Assembly (NCBI GenBank): GCA_016742125.1
Contig: JACVCM010000085.1
Location: 1-13,702, forward strand
Source: Sphingomonadaceae bacterium
Lineage (GTDB): Bacteria > Pseudomonadota > Alphaproteobacteria > Sphingomonadales > Sphingomonadaceae
Direction of reading: 5' to 3'
DNA length: 13,702 nt
Under the pieces are notes generated by a model. That model ran no database searches. It was given only the letters and a program-made list of their open reading frames with translations, and was not told the DNA's origin. Of the stretch, positions 1-6,971 are shown piece after piece (the stretch's first letter is position 1; the number at the start of each line of letters is the position of its first letter). The position numbers were made by a program, and so were the translations under genes.

Positions 1-733
1 CAAAAAAAGGCCCCCGTTCCGGCCTTCCGCCGAACACCGCCAGCCTGATAGTGGGGCCGGCCGCCGCGACTGCACGGACGAGACGCGGCAAGTTTTTCAC
101 CGTCCGCAATCCGGCTATCGTACCGACCACAATTTCCCCGTCGCGTTGCCGGAAGCCCGGGAATGCGCCGCGCTGCGGCCTGCGATTGAAATGGTCGGTG
201 TCGATGCCATTGGGGAAGCGACTGATTTTTTCGAGCGGCTGGTGCCATACCGTGCGGGCGATCGCCTCCAGCGTTTTGGACGGCACCACAAGCCCCTGTG
301 CCCGTTGCAGCGCAATCGTGCGAAACCAGTTACGCTGCCATTTCAGACGCTCGATTTCATCATGATTGAAACCGTCTTCATGGTGGATGAGCGGCGGCAA
401 CCCCATCGCCTGACCCAGCAATGTGCGCGCCATGACACCATCCATCGCGCCCCAGTTGTAGCTGAGGATCAGATGGAATTTCTTCATATAGATGGCGAGC
501 TGCCGGTAACGCCCCATGCCCGGTATCCCGGACAGCGACGGTGCCGCGTCCCTGGGAAAACTCACCTTCACGCGCTTGTCGATCAGGTCGGCTGCGCCGA
601 AGGCGTCGGGAACGGCAGACAGGACCGTGTGCTCAGCCTGGGTGCCGAAATGGTTCATGAGCCGAACGGTGCGCGTTTCCTGACCGCCCGGGTTAAAACT
701 GCTGTGCAAATGAAGGATACGGACCGCGGCCAT
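1..733 (-). CDS. Family 4 glycosyltransferase, partial (C-terminus beyond left edge)
   Basis: I translated the minus strand from the ATG at 733-731 and found 244 codons open to the left edge with no stop. The N-terminus (ILHLHSSFNPGGQETRTVRL) has the Rossmann-like start and Gly-Gly loop typical of GT-B family 4 enzymes. Later motifs fit the same family: VVPSKTLEAIA around residue 165, PNGIDTDHF before residue 190, and VVGTIAGLRTVKN at residues 202-214, which opens the C-terminal nucleotide-sugar domain. Such enzymes transfer a sugar from a nucleotide sugar to a lipid, polysaccharide or small acceptor on the cytoplasmic side of the membrane. The catalytic E-x7-E region lies outside the window, so the donor and acceptor cannot be named. 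The start is well supported: GAGGAAAGG lies 5 nt upstream on the minus strand. The gene diverges from selO with 37 bp between starts. Family call is fairly sure; function is not. Confidence 0.85.
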   Translation of the reverse strand, partial: MAAVRILHLHSSFNPGGQETRTVRLMNHFGTQAEHTVLSAVPDAFGAADLIDKRVKVSFPRDAAPSLSGIPGMGRYRQLAIYMKKFHLILSYNWGAMDGVMARTLLGQAMGLPPLIHHEDGFNHDEIERLKWQRNWFRTIALQRAQGLVVPSKTLEAIARTVWHQPLEKISRFPNGIDTDHFNRRPQRGAFPGFRQRDGEIVVGTIAGLRTVKNLPRLVRAVAAAGPTIRLAVFGGRPERGPFF

Positions 734-738
734 GCTTG

Positions 739-747
739 CCTTTCCTC
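739..747 (-). promoter_or_regulatory. Ribosome binding site of the glycosyltransferase gene
   Basis: On the minus strand GAGGAAAGG ends 5 nt before the ATG at 733. It fixes the glycosyltransferase start. It also argues against a selO start at the ATG at 732, because that codon would overlap the divergent start. Confidence 0.7.
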
Positions 748-770
748 GTGGTGCCGCCCAGAAGAGGGCG

Positions 771-2150
771 ATGCAAATCAAAATCCTGCCGTCCCCCTAC
801 CGTCCGGATCCAAAAATCGCCAGCCTTGGTGCGAAAATCGGCGACGCGGTAAAAGCGGCACATTTCCCACTAACGATATTACGCTTCCGCAATGACCGCT
901 GGGCGGGAACGGTTGGACTGGATAACCTCAAAGATGAAGACTGGCTGAGGCATTTCGGGCGTTTCGAGCCACTTCCCGACAATATGTCGCAGCCGCTGGC
1001 GCTGCGCTATCACGGACACCAGTTCCGCGTGTATAATCCTGAAATTGGGGATGGGCGCGGCTTCCTGTTCGCGCAGCTGCGCGACGGTCTTGGTCGCTTG
1101 CTCGACCTTGGCACCAAGGGTTCGGGAACGACCCCCTACAGCCGAAGCGGCGACGGCAGACTGACGCTCAAGGGCGGTGTTCGTGAAATACTGGCTACCG
1201 AGATGCTTGAAGCACTGGGTGTAAACACCTCGAAAACTTTCTCGCTTGTCGAGACGGGTGAACAACTGATGCGCGGCGACGAGCCTTCTCCGACGCGATC
1301 GGCGGTGCTTGTGAGGCTCAGTCACAGTCATATTCGCATCGGCACATTCCAGCGTATTGCGGCCGAGGGCGATAGCGAACTCATGGAACGATTGATCGAA
1401 TACTGCCTGACAATTTTATACAATGAGGAGCCATCGTCGACCTCCGCGGCTCAGTTGCTGCATCTGGCGGTCGAACGGGTTGCCGACCTTGCTGCGTCCT
1501 ATATGGTCGCCGGTTTCGTGCATGGCGTGCTCAACACCGACAATATCAACATCACCGGAGAAAGCTTCGACTATGGTCCATGGCGCTTCACCGAGTTTTG
1601 GGACCCGCGCTTTACGGCGGCGTATTTCGATGAAACCGGCCTCTACGCGTTCGGCCGCCAGGCCGAAGCCATCCATTGGAATTTGGGGCAGCTTGCCGTT
1701 TCGCTACGGCTAGTCTGCGAAGCGCCGCCGCTTATCGAGGCGCTGGAACGCTTTCCCACGCTCTACCAGCAAGCCGTGATCGACCGCTTCCTGTGGCGTC
1801 TTGGGATTGGTTCGCAAGGCAAGACGCGGGACCGCGAACTTGTCGAAGCCGCAGAGCGGGCGATGGTGCTGGAACAGATCCCGATCGACCGCTTTTTCCA
1901 AGACCATCGTGGTGGCCGGACCGTCCCTGCAGAAAGCCTTGGTGAAAGGCGGGCAGCGTTCGCGTCCATCCTTGCCGACTATCGAAATCCAGATGCTGCG
2001 CAGCATCGATATTGGGACGATGACGCGCCTTGCTCGATGCTGATCGGCGAGGTCGAGGATATCTGGCGTGCAATTGCGGAGCAGGACGACTGGAGCGCAC
2101 TGTACGGTAAGATCGATGCAGTCCGGCGGATGGGCCAGGCGCATGGATGA
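771..2150 (+). CDS. selO: Protein adenylyltransferase SelO (YdiU family)
   Basis: SelO is a pseudokinase that transfers AMP from ATP to Ser/Thr/Tyr of target proteins and is linked to redox stress. The family active site is visible. TKGSGTTPYSR carries Lys116, KGGVREIL carries Glu139, NTDN carries Asp257 and Asn258, and FDYGPW carries Asp267. The spacing matches the Lys/Glu/Asp/Asn/Asp set known from the Pseudomonas enzyme. I chose the ATG at 771 (459 residues): it has GAAGAGGG just upstream and leads into MQIKILPSPYRPDP. The frame is open back to an ATG at 732, but that one overlaps the divergent glycosyltransferase start. The C-terminus ends shortly after YWDDDAPCSML and lacks the terminal Cys-rich tail seen in E. 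coli and the selenocysteine motif of animal SelO. Nothing nearby points to its substrate. Confidence 0.93.
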   Translation: MQIKILPSPYRPDPKIASLGAKIGDAVKAAHFPLTILRFRNDRWAGTVGLDNLKDEDWLRHFGRFEPLPDNMSQPLALRYHGHQFRVYNPEIGDGRGFLFAQLRDGLGRLLDLGTKGSGTTPYSRSGDGRLTLKGGVREILATEMLEALGVNTSKTFSLVETGEQLMRGDEPSPTRSAVLVRLSHSHIRIGTFQRIAAEGDSELMERLIEYCLTILYNEEPSSTSAAQLLHLAVERVADLAASYMVAGFVHGVLNTDNINITGESFDYGPWRFTEFWDPRFTAAYFDETGLYAFGRQAEAIHWNLGQLAVSLRLVCEAPPLIEALERFPTLYQQAVIDRFLWRLGIGSQGKTRDRELVEAAERAMVLEQIPIDRFFQDHRGGRTVPAESLGERRAAFASILADYRNPDAAQHRYWDDDAPCSMLIGEVEDIWRAIAEQDDWSALYGKIDAVRRMGQAHG

Positions 2151-2168
2151 GTTGCGACAAGGCGCCAT

Positions 2169-2233
2169 TTTACATGTCAAATTTACCTGATGTAAAACTC
2201 TGGGCGGTCAAATATGGTAAACCCTGATTTACC
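2169..2233. promoter_or_regulatory. Putative operator: two TTTAC/GTAAA inverted repeats upstream of astD
   Basis: Two dyads share the same half-site. The first is TTTACAT (2169-2175) with ATGTAAA (2190-2196), 14 nt apart. The second is GGTAAA (2216-2221) with TTTACC (2228-2233), 6 nt apart. An extra TTTACC lies at 2182-2187 inside the first dyad. They fill the selO-astD gap and end about 20 nt before the astD start codon, which fits a repressor site. A weak promoter pair, TGTAAA at 2191 and TATGGT at 2213, would sit inside it. The regulator is unknown. Confidence 0.45.
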
Positions 2234-2253
2234 CTGTCCATAAAAGGCGCAGC

Positions 2254-3690
2254 TTGCCCGAACTGATTTCATACGAACCCGCCACTGGTGCGGAATTGTG
2301 GCGCGGCCATGTCAGCGACGTCGATGCCGAAGTCGCCGCCGCGCGGGCTGCGTGGCCGAAATGGGCGGCGGCCCCTCTCAGCGACCGGATCGAGCGCGTC
2401 CGCAACTTCGCCAACCGTGTACGTGCGGACCTTGAAATCTTCGCCGATCTCATAGCCCGCGAGACGGGCAAACCGTTGTGGGAGGCACGAACGGAAATCG
2501 AATCGGTCGTCAACAAGGTCGACATTTCGATACGGGCCTATGCCGACCGTACATCCCAACGCAGACTGGACGGGAAAGCGGGTTCCAGAAGCGCGCTGCG
2601 GCACAAGCCGCATGGTGTCCTGGCGGTATTGGGCCCGTATAATTTCCCGGCGCATCTACCCAATGGTCATATCGTCCCGGCGCTGATCGCCGGCAATGCG
2701 ATTGTGTTCAAGCCATCGGAGAAAACGCCTGCAACGGGACAAATGCTGATCGAATATTATCGCAGGTCGGGGATTCCCGAAGGGGTTGTCCGGATCGCAC
2801 AAGGCGGTCCCGAAACCGGCAAGGCATTGTCCCAGCATGCCGATATTGACGGCCTGCTTTTCACCGGATCGGCGCAAACCGGTATCGCCCTTAACCGCCA
2901 ATTCGCACATCGGCCCGACAAGATTCTCGCGCTGGAAATGGGCGGTAACAACCCGATCATCGTTTGGGATACCCGCGATATCCATAGCGCGGCCGTGCTG
3001 GTTGTGCAGTCAGCCTTTCTGAGCGCGGGTCAACGCTGCACCGCTGCACGACGGTTGATTGTGAAAGACGCGCTGTACGACCAGATCGTCGATGAGGTGA
3101 AAAAGATTGCAGACCGGCTCGTCATTGGCGAACCGCATGGCGAGCCGCCGCCATTTATGGGACCGGTTATCGATAATGATGTATGCGATAACCTCGTGGA
3201 AAGCTTTCTGGCTCTCATGAGCCGCGGCGGCAGGCCGATCAAACATATGGTGGTTCCCATCCAGGGCCGGCCGTTTCTGGCGCCCGGGATTATCGATGTG
3301 ACGGATATGCAGGAACGCCCCGACATCGAACTTTTCGGGCCGCTGTTGCAGGTTATTCGCGTTGCCGATTTCACGGCGGCCATCGATGAGGCGAATAACA
3401 CAAGGTTCGGCCTCTCAGCCTCCCTGATAGGTGGAAGCGCAACGCAATATGATGAATTCTGGGCAAACAGCCGCGCGGGCATTGTTAACTGGAACGCTCC
3501 GACCAATGGCGCATCTTCATCCGCGCCCTTTGGCGGCATCGGTCTGTCTGGCAATCACCGGCCCAGCGCCTATTATGCTGCCGATTATTGCGCCTATCCC
3601 GTGGTGTCTTCGGAAAACGACGTTCCGAAGGCAATGATAGGCATCGGTCTCAAAGACGAAGAATCCAGCCCTGTCGATGCGGGCAAATGA
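2254..3690 (+). CDS. astD: N-succinylglutamate 5-semialdehyde dehydrogenase (AstD-like)
   Basis: This 478-residue NAD(P)-dependent aldehyde dehydrogenase best fits AstD, which oxidises succinylglutamate semialdehyde to succinylglutamate in the arginine succinyltransferase pathway. The superfamily signature is complete: Asn130 in LGPYNFPAHLPNG, Glu228 in LALEMGGNNP, catalytic Cys262 in GQRCTAARR, and FKPSEKTP in the cofactor region. The YNFPAHLPNGH and LEMGGNNP wording is characteristic of AstD rather than of generic ALDH. The start is TTG at 2254. The frame is closed by TAA at 2218 and contains no ATG or GTG before MPELISYEP, and AAAAGG (2242-2247) sits 6 nt upstream. No other ast gene is adjacent, so the physiological substrate is inferred from family similarity only. 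Confidence 0.85.
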   Translation: MPELISYEPATGAELWRGHVSDVDAEVAAARAAWPKWAAAPLSDRIERVRNFANRVRADLEIFADLIARETGKPLWEARTEIESVVNKVDISIRAYADRTSQRRLDGKAGSRSALRHKPHGVLAVLGPYNFPAHLPNGHIVPALIAGNAIVFKPSEKTPATGQMLIEYYRRSGIPEGVVRIAQGGPETGKALSQHADIDGLLFTGSAQTGIALNRQFAHRPDKILALEMGGNNPIIVWDTRDIHSAAVLVVQSAFLSAGQRCTAARRLIVKDALYDQIVDEVKKIADRLVIGEPHGEPPPFMGPVIDNDVCDNLVESFLALMSRGGRPIKHMVVPIQGRPFLAPGIIDVTDMQERPDIELFGPLLQVIRVADFTAAIDEANNTRFGLSASLIGGSATQYDEFWANSRAGIVNWNAPTNGASSSAPFGGIGLSGNHRPSAYYAADYCAYPVVSSENDVPKAMIGIGLKDEESSPVDAGK

Positions 3691-3766
3691 CCCGATAAAG
3701 TTCTTCTAGGCACCGACCAACATAAGTTGATTTGAAGCTGTAACATTGCGCGCGCATTTTACGACG

Positions 3767-4543
3767 ATGGAAAAGGCACGAGTCTATCTGGTGGGCGCAG
3801 GCCCCGGCGATCCGGAATTGCTGACGGTGAAAGCGGCGCGGCTGATTGCGGCCGCAGACGTGGTGGTCCATGACGGCCTTGTCGACGATGCCATCATGGC
3901 GATGATAAACCCGGCGGCGCGGTTGATTTCGGTGGCCAAGAGCCGCTCCAGACATTCGGTGCCGCAAGAGGGTATCAATGCCATTTTGGTGCGCGAGGCG
4001 AAGGCCGGGCATCTGGTCGTGCGCCTGAAAGGAGGCGACCCCTTCATTTTCGGTCGTGGCGGTGAAGAGGCTGAAGCTTGTCGGGATGCCGGCGTCGAGG
4101 TGGAAGTCGTGCCGGGCATTTCTGCGGCGATGGGCGGTGCTGCCGAGGCCATGCTCCCCCTCACCCACCGCGATGCCTCAAGCGCGGTTACTTTCGTGGC
4201 GGGTCAGTGCAAGGGTCTCACCGACCAGAACTGGGCCGGGCTTGCGGGCAAGGGTCGCACACTGGTAATCTATATGGGCATCGCTACTGCTGCCGACATA
4301 ACCGAAAAACTGATATCCGACGGGCTTTCCCCCGACACGCCCGTCGCCGTGCTGGAGCGCGTGACCAGGCCGAACGCCCGCGCGCTCCGCACGATCCTGA
4401 CTGATTTGGGCGGGATGATCGCGCGAGAAGGCGTCGCATCGCCGGCCATCATTGTGGTCGGCGATGTGGTGTTGAAATCGGACGCAGAGGACAGGCTGAA
4501 GGCCATGGCGAAGCGCGCAATTGAAAATGAAACGTCACCCTGA
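3767..4543 (+). CDS. cobA: Uroporphyrinogen-III C-methyltransferase (SUMT)
   Basis: This 258-residue enzyme makes precorrin-2 from uroporphyrinogen III with two SAM-derived methyl groups, the first committed step to siroheme. The family motifs are VGAGPGDPELLT (residues 9-20), the SAM-binding loop, and RLKGGDPFIFGRGGEE (86-101). It corresponds to the C-terminal domain of CysG only. The dehydrogenase/ferrochelatase domain is absent, so siroheme completion needs another enzyme encoded elsewhere. I chose the ATG at 3767 because homology begins at once with MEKARVYLVGAGPGD. A TTG at 3746 would add seven residues and cannot be excluded, and no strong RBS is visible for either. It heads the sulfate-assimilation operon, whose sulfite reductase needs siroheme. 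The last two sense codons and the TGA lie inside a palindromic repeat. Confidence 0.92.
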   Translation: MEKARVYLVGAGPGDPELLTVKAARLIAAADVVVHDGLVDDAIMAMINPAARLISVAKSRSRHSVPQEGINAILVREAKAGHLVVRLKGGDPFIFGRGGEEAEACRDAGVEVEVVPGISAAMGGAAEAMLPLTHRDASSAVTFVAGQCKGLTDQNWAGLAGKGRTLVIYMGIATAADITEKLISDGLSPDTPVAVLERVTRPNARALRTILTDLGGMIAREGVASPAIIVVGDVVLKSDAEDRLKAMAKRAIENETSP

Positions 4544-4622
4544 ACTTGTTTCAGGGCCCTTTTCTCCTTTCGAGCCTTCGGTCTGCGCGGAGAGATGGAT
4601 GTTGAAACAAGTTCAGCATGAC
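4533..4622. repeat. Palindromic intergenic repeat in the cobA/DUF2849 gap
   Basis: The arms at 4534-4553 and 4603-4622 are inverted copies matching at 18 of 20 positions (core TGAACTTGTTTCA / TGAAACAAGTTCA). A shorter inner pair, TCTCC at 4563 and GGAGA at 4589, makes the unit bipartite. It starts with CGTCA and ends with TGAC, an end motif like that of the repeat at 12561. It overlaps the end of cobA and fills most of the gap inside the operon. The transcript should fold into a long hairpin here, but no T-run follows, so it is not a typical terminator. Confidence 0.8.
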
Positions 4623-4634
4623 AGTGCTGGAAAC

Positions 4635-4639
4635 AGGAG
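4635..4639 (+). promoter_or_regulatory. RBS deciding the DUF2849 start
   Basis: AGGAG lies 8 nt before the TTG at 4648 and just outside the repeat. The in-frame ATG at 4618 lies within the repeat arm and has no such site. Confidence 0.65.
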
Positions 4640-4647
4640 TGTTTGGT

Positions 4648-4944
4648 TTGAAACTATTGACCGGAAATGATCTGGCCTCAGGCGCAGTCACATGGTGGGC
4701 AGGCAGTTGGTGGTCGATCCATATAGAGGATGCAGTCGACGTCGGCGAAACCGGCGAAGCCATCCTTGCCCGCGAAGAAGGCGCGCGGCGGGTCAATGCG
4801 CCTTACATCATCGATGCGATTGCCACGCCGGAAGGCCCCCGCCCGGCGCACATCAAGGACCGTGTCCGTGCGCTTGGCCCGACAGTCCGTCCTGACCTCA
4901 CATTGAAACCAGCCGACCCGCAAGCCGGCGAATGGGTAATCTGA
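4648..4944 (+). CDS. DUF2849 protein of the sulfite reductase operon
   Basis: This is a 98-residue cytoplasmic protein with no signal peptide or membrane segment. The sequence LKLLTGNDLASGAVTWW at the start, the Trp-rich GSWWSIHIEDA, and a later NAPYIIDA fit DUF2849, a small alphaproteobacterial family found beside sulfite/nitrite reductase genes. Its biochemical role is not established. A role in siroheme or hemoprotein assembly, or in electron supply, is only an inference from position. I prefer the TTG at 4648, with AGGAG 8 nt upstream, over the ATG at 4618. The ATG falls in the right arm of a palindromic repeat and would add ten residues (MTVLETGVFG) that look repeat-derived. The stop is one base before the cysI start codon, so translation is likely coupled. 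Confidence 0.8.
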   Translation: MKLLTGNDLASGAVTWWAGSWWSIHIEDAVDVGETGEAILAREEGARRVNAPYIIDAIATPEGPRPAHIKDRVRALGPTVRPDLTLKPADPQAGEWVI

Positions 4945-4945
4945 C

Positions 4946-6577
4946 ATGTATAAATATGACAATTACGACCAGGCCATCGTCGATGCCCGCGTCGCCGAGT
5001 TTCGCGATCAGGTGCAGCGTCGCCTCGCAGGCGAAATCACCGAGGACCAGTTCAAGCCGCTTCGGCTGATGAACGGGCTGTATTTGCAGCTCCACGCTTA
5101 CATGCTGCGCGTCGCCATCCCTTATGGCACGCTCGACAGCCGCCAGATGCGGATGCTCGCCCATATCGCGCGCAAATATGACCGCGATTATGGCCATTTC
5201 ACCACGCGGCAGAATATCCAGTATAACTGGATCAAGCTGGAAGAATGCCCCGATTTGCTGGCCGATCTGGCGACGGTCGAGATGCATGCGATCCAGACGA
5301 GCGGCAATTGCATCCGCAATATCTCGTCAGACCAATATGCGGGCGCTGCGGCGGACGAAATCGCCGATCCGCGACCTTGGGCCGAACTGCTGCGCCAATG
5401 GAGCACTTTCCACCCCGAGTTCAGCTATCTGCCGCGTAAGTTCAAGATCGCGGTGATTGCGGCGGACGAAGACCGCGCGGCGATGCGGCTGCACGATATC
5501 GGCATCCAGCTCGTTGAGCGTGAAGGCAAGCTGGGCGCGGCATTCTATGTAGGCGGCGGCATGGGGCGCACCCCGATGATCGCGCCGCTGATCAAGGACT
5601 TCGTGCCAATTGAGGATTATCTGAGCTACGCCGAAGCCTGCCTGCGCGTTTACAACCGCTATGGCCGCCGCGACAATATCTATAAGGCGCGGATTAAGAT
5701 CCTCGTCCACGAGATCGGCGCGGAGGAATATGCGCGGCAGGTGGAGGAAGAATTTGCGCATGTGAAAACGTTGGGAATCGATCCGCCTGCGGCTGAACTG
5801 GAGCGAATTGCCGCCTTCTTTGCACCGCCGCCATTCGAAAGCGGCCTGAATGAAGACATCGACCGCAGCGATCCCGATTTCGCGGTCTGGCTCGACCAGA
5901 ATGTAAAGCCGCACAAACAGCCGGGCTATGCAATCGTCAATATCAGCCTGAAGCCCATCGGCGGTATCCCCGGCGATGCGTCATCCGCGCAAATCGATGT
6001 GATGGCGGACTTGGCCGAGAAATACAGCTTTGACGAGCTGCGCGTTACCCATGCGCAGAATATCGTTTTGCCTCACGTCGCCAAACCCGATCTCTATGCG
6101 GTGTGGAAAGCGCTGAACGAGGCGGAGCTGGCCAACGCCAACCTCGATCTTATCAGCGATATCATCGCCTGCCCCGGTCTCGACTATTGCAGCCTGGCCA
6201 ATGCCCGCTCAATTCCCATCGCTCAAAAAATTGCCACCCGCTTTGCCGATGCCGAACGCCAGCGCGATCTGGGCGAACTGAAGCTCAAAATCTCCGGCTG
6301 CATAAACGCCTGCGGTCATCACCATGCCGGGCATATCGGCATATTGGGCGTCGACCGAAAGGGTGTGGAGAATTACCAGCTCACACTGGGTGGATCGGGT
6401 GCCGAGGATGTCTCGATCGGCAAGATTACTGGCCCCGGCTTCGATGAGGACGGCATTGTCGATGCCGTCGAACGCGCGACCGACAAGTATAAGGAGTTGC
6501 GCGAACCCGGCGAACGTTTTGTCGATACCTACCGCCGCGTTGGCATGGAACCGTTCAAGGAGGCGATCTATGGCTGA
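4946..6577 (+). CDS. cysI: Sulfite reductase, siroheme/[4Fe-4S] hemoprotein
   Basis: This 543-residue enzyme carries out the six-electron reduction of sulfite to sulfide. The two cysteine pairs that bind the coupled siroheme-[4Fe-4S] centre are present: C409-x5-C415 in CPGLDYC and C452-x3-C456 in GCINACGHHHAGH. Substrate/siroheme contacts are seen in HFTTRQNIQYNW and QTSGNCIRN. The two-fold repeated ferredoxin-like plus siroheme-domain plan of the nitrite/sulfite reductase family fits the length. No CysJ-type flavoprotein gene is adjacent, so the electron donor is probably ferredoxin or an unlinked reductase. The neighbours (siroheme synthesis, DUF934, cysH) favour sulfite over nitrite. The start codon comes 1 nt after the DUF2849 stop, and the end overlaps the next gene by 8 nt. 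Confidence 0.95.
   Translation: MYKYDNYDQAIVDARVAEFRDQVQRRLAGEITEDQFKPLRLMNGLYLQLHAYMLRVAIPYGTLDSRQMRMLAHIARKYDRDYGHFTTRQNIQYNWIKLEECPDLLADLATVEMHAIQTSGNCIRNISSDQYAGAAADEIADPRPWAELLRQWSTFHPEFSYLPRKFKIAVIAADEDRAAMRLHDIGIQLVEREGKLGAAFYVGGGMGRTPMIAPLIKDFVPIEDYLSYAEACLRVYNRYGRRDNIYKARIKILVHEIGAEEYARQVEEEFAHVKTLGIDPPAAELERIAAFFAPPPFESGLNEDIDRSDPDFAVWLDQNVKPHKQPGYAIVNISLKPIGGIPGDASSAQIDVMADLAEKYSFDELRVTHAQNIVLPHVAKPDLYAVWKALNEAELANANLDLISDIIACPGLDYCSLANARSIPIAQKIATRFADAERQRDLGELKLKISGCINACGHHHAGHIGILGVDRKGVENYQLTLGGSGAEDVSIGKITGPGFDEDGIVDAVERATDKYKELREPGERFVDTYRRVGMEPFKEAIYG
6557..6563 (+). promoter_or_regulatory. RBS of the RidA-like gene
   Basis: AAGGAGG, a near-consensus Shine-Dalgarno, lies within the 3' end of cysI, 6 nt before the ATG at 6570. 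It settles the start of the RidA-like gene even though that frame stays open upstream to 6324. Confidence 0.8.
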
Positions 6578-6971
6578 TCGGATCGCGATCTTCCCAGCTG
6601 GGCGGCAAGACCTCTACGCGCAGAATAAATACTCCGCCGCCATTTCGTCCGGAGGTTTTTTGTTCGTATCTGGCCAGGTTGGCAGCCGTGATGACGGTAG
6701 TAAGGTAGACGACCCCGAAGAACAGCTTCGCGTTGCGTTCCAGAACCTGAACGCGGTTTTGGCGGCGGGTGGATGCAGTTTCGACGATGTCGTCGATTTC
6801 ACGATCTACATCGTTGATCCGGGAAGCCATCTCGATACCGTGTTCAAGGTCAAAGACGAATTTTGGGGCGAACCGCCCTACCCTCCGATTACTGCCGTCG
6901 GGGTAACCTGGCTCTTTGGTTTCGATTTCGAGTTAAAGGCAACAGCGCGCATTCCGGAGACTAAAGAATGA
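6570..6971 (+). CDS. RidA (YjgF/YER057c/UK114) family protein lacking the deaminase arginine
   Basis: This 133-residue protein has the RidA fold. IFPAGRQDLYAQNKYSAAI and FLFVSGQVG sit at the N-terminus, EEQLRVAFQNLNAVLAAGG lies mid-protein, and DFTIYIVDPGSH follows. RidA proteins form trimers, and the canonical ones hydrolyse reactive enamine/imine intermediates. In E. coli RidA the key Arg105 lies in YPARSCVEVARL. The equivalent stretch here reads YPPITAVGVTWL, which puts Ile107 at that position, and the conserved Glu of IEIEA becomes Lys in FELKA. It therefore looks like one of the arginine-less Rid subfamilies, and imine deaminase activity is doubtful. It starts from a strong AAGGAGG, overlaps cysI by 8 nt and DUF934 by 4 nt, and so is a coupled member of the sulfite operon. 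Its function here is unknown. Confidence 0.88.
   Translation: MADRIAIFPAGRQDLYAQNKYSAAISSGGFLFVSGQVGSRDDGSKVDDPEEQLRVAFQNLNAVLAAGGCSFDDVVDFTIYIVDPGSHLDTVFKVKDEFWGEPPYPPITAVGVTWLFGFDFELKATARIPETKE

Noticed and set aside
732..770. Upstream ATG at 732 as selO start
   Set aside because: It overlaps the divergent glycosyltransferase start codon, lacks an RBS, and adds 13 residues not expected in SelO.
146..895. 249-codon open frame on the plus strand
   Set aside because: It is antisense to the glycosyltransferase, whose minus-strand frame has clear GT-B motifs and a strong RBS. The plus-strand product has no recognisable domain.
3691..3766. Promoter for the sulfur operon
   Set aside because: TTGATT at 3727 has no acceptable -10 at normal spacing. 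A promoter must be near, but I cannot support a position.
4618..4647. ATG at 4618 as DUF2849 start
   Set aside because: It lies in the arm of a palindromic repeat and lacks an RBS. The TTG at 4648 has AGGAG at good spacing and begins the conserved region.
6324..6569. Long N-terminal extension of the RidA-like frame
   Set aside because: This part is out-of-frame cysI sequence. RidA similarity begins at 6570 behind a strong AAGGAGG.
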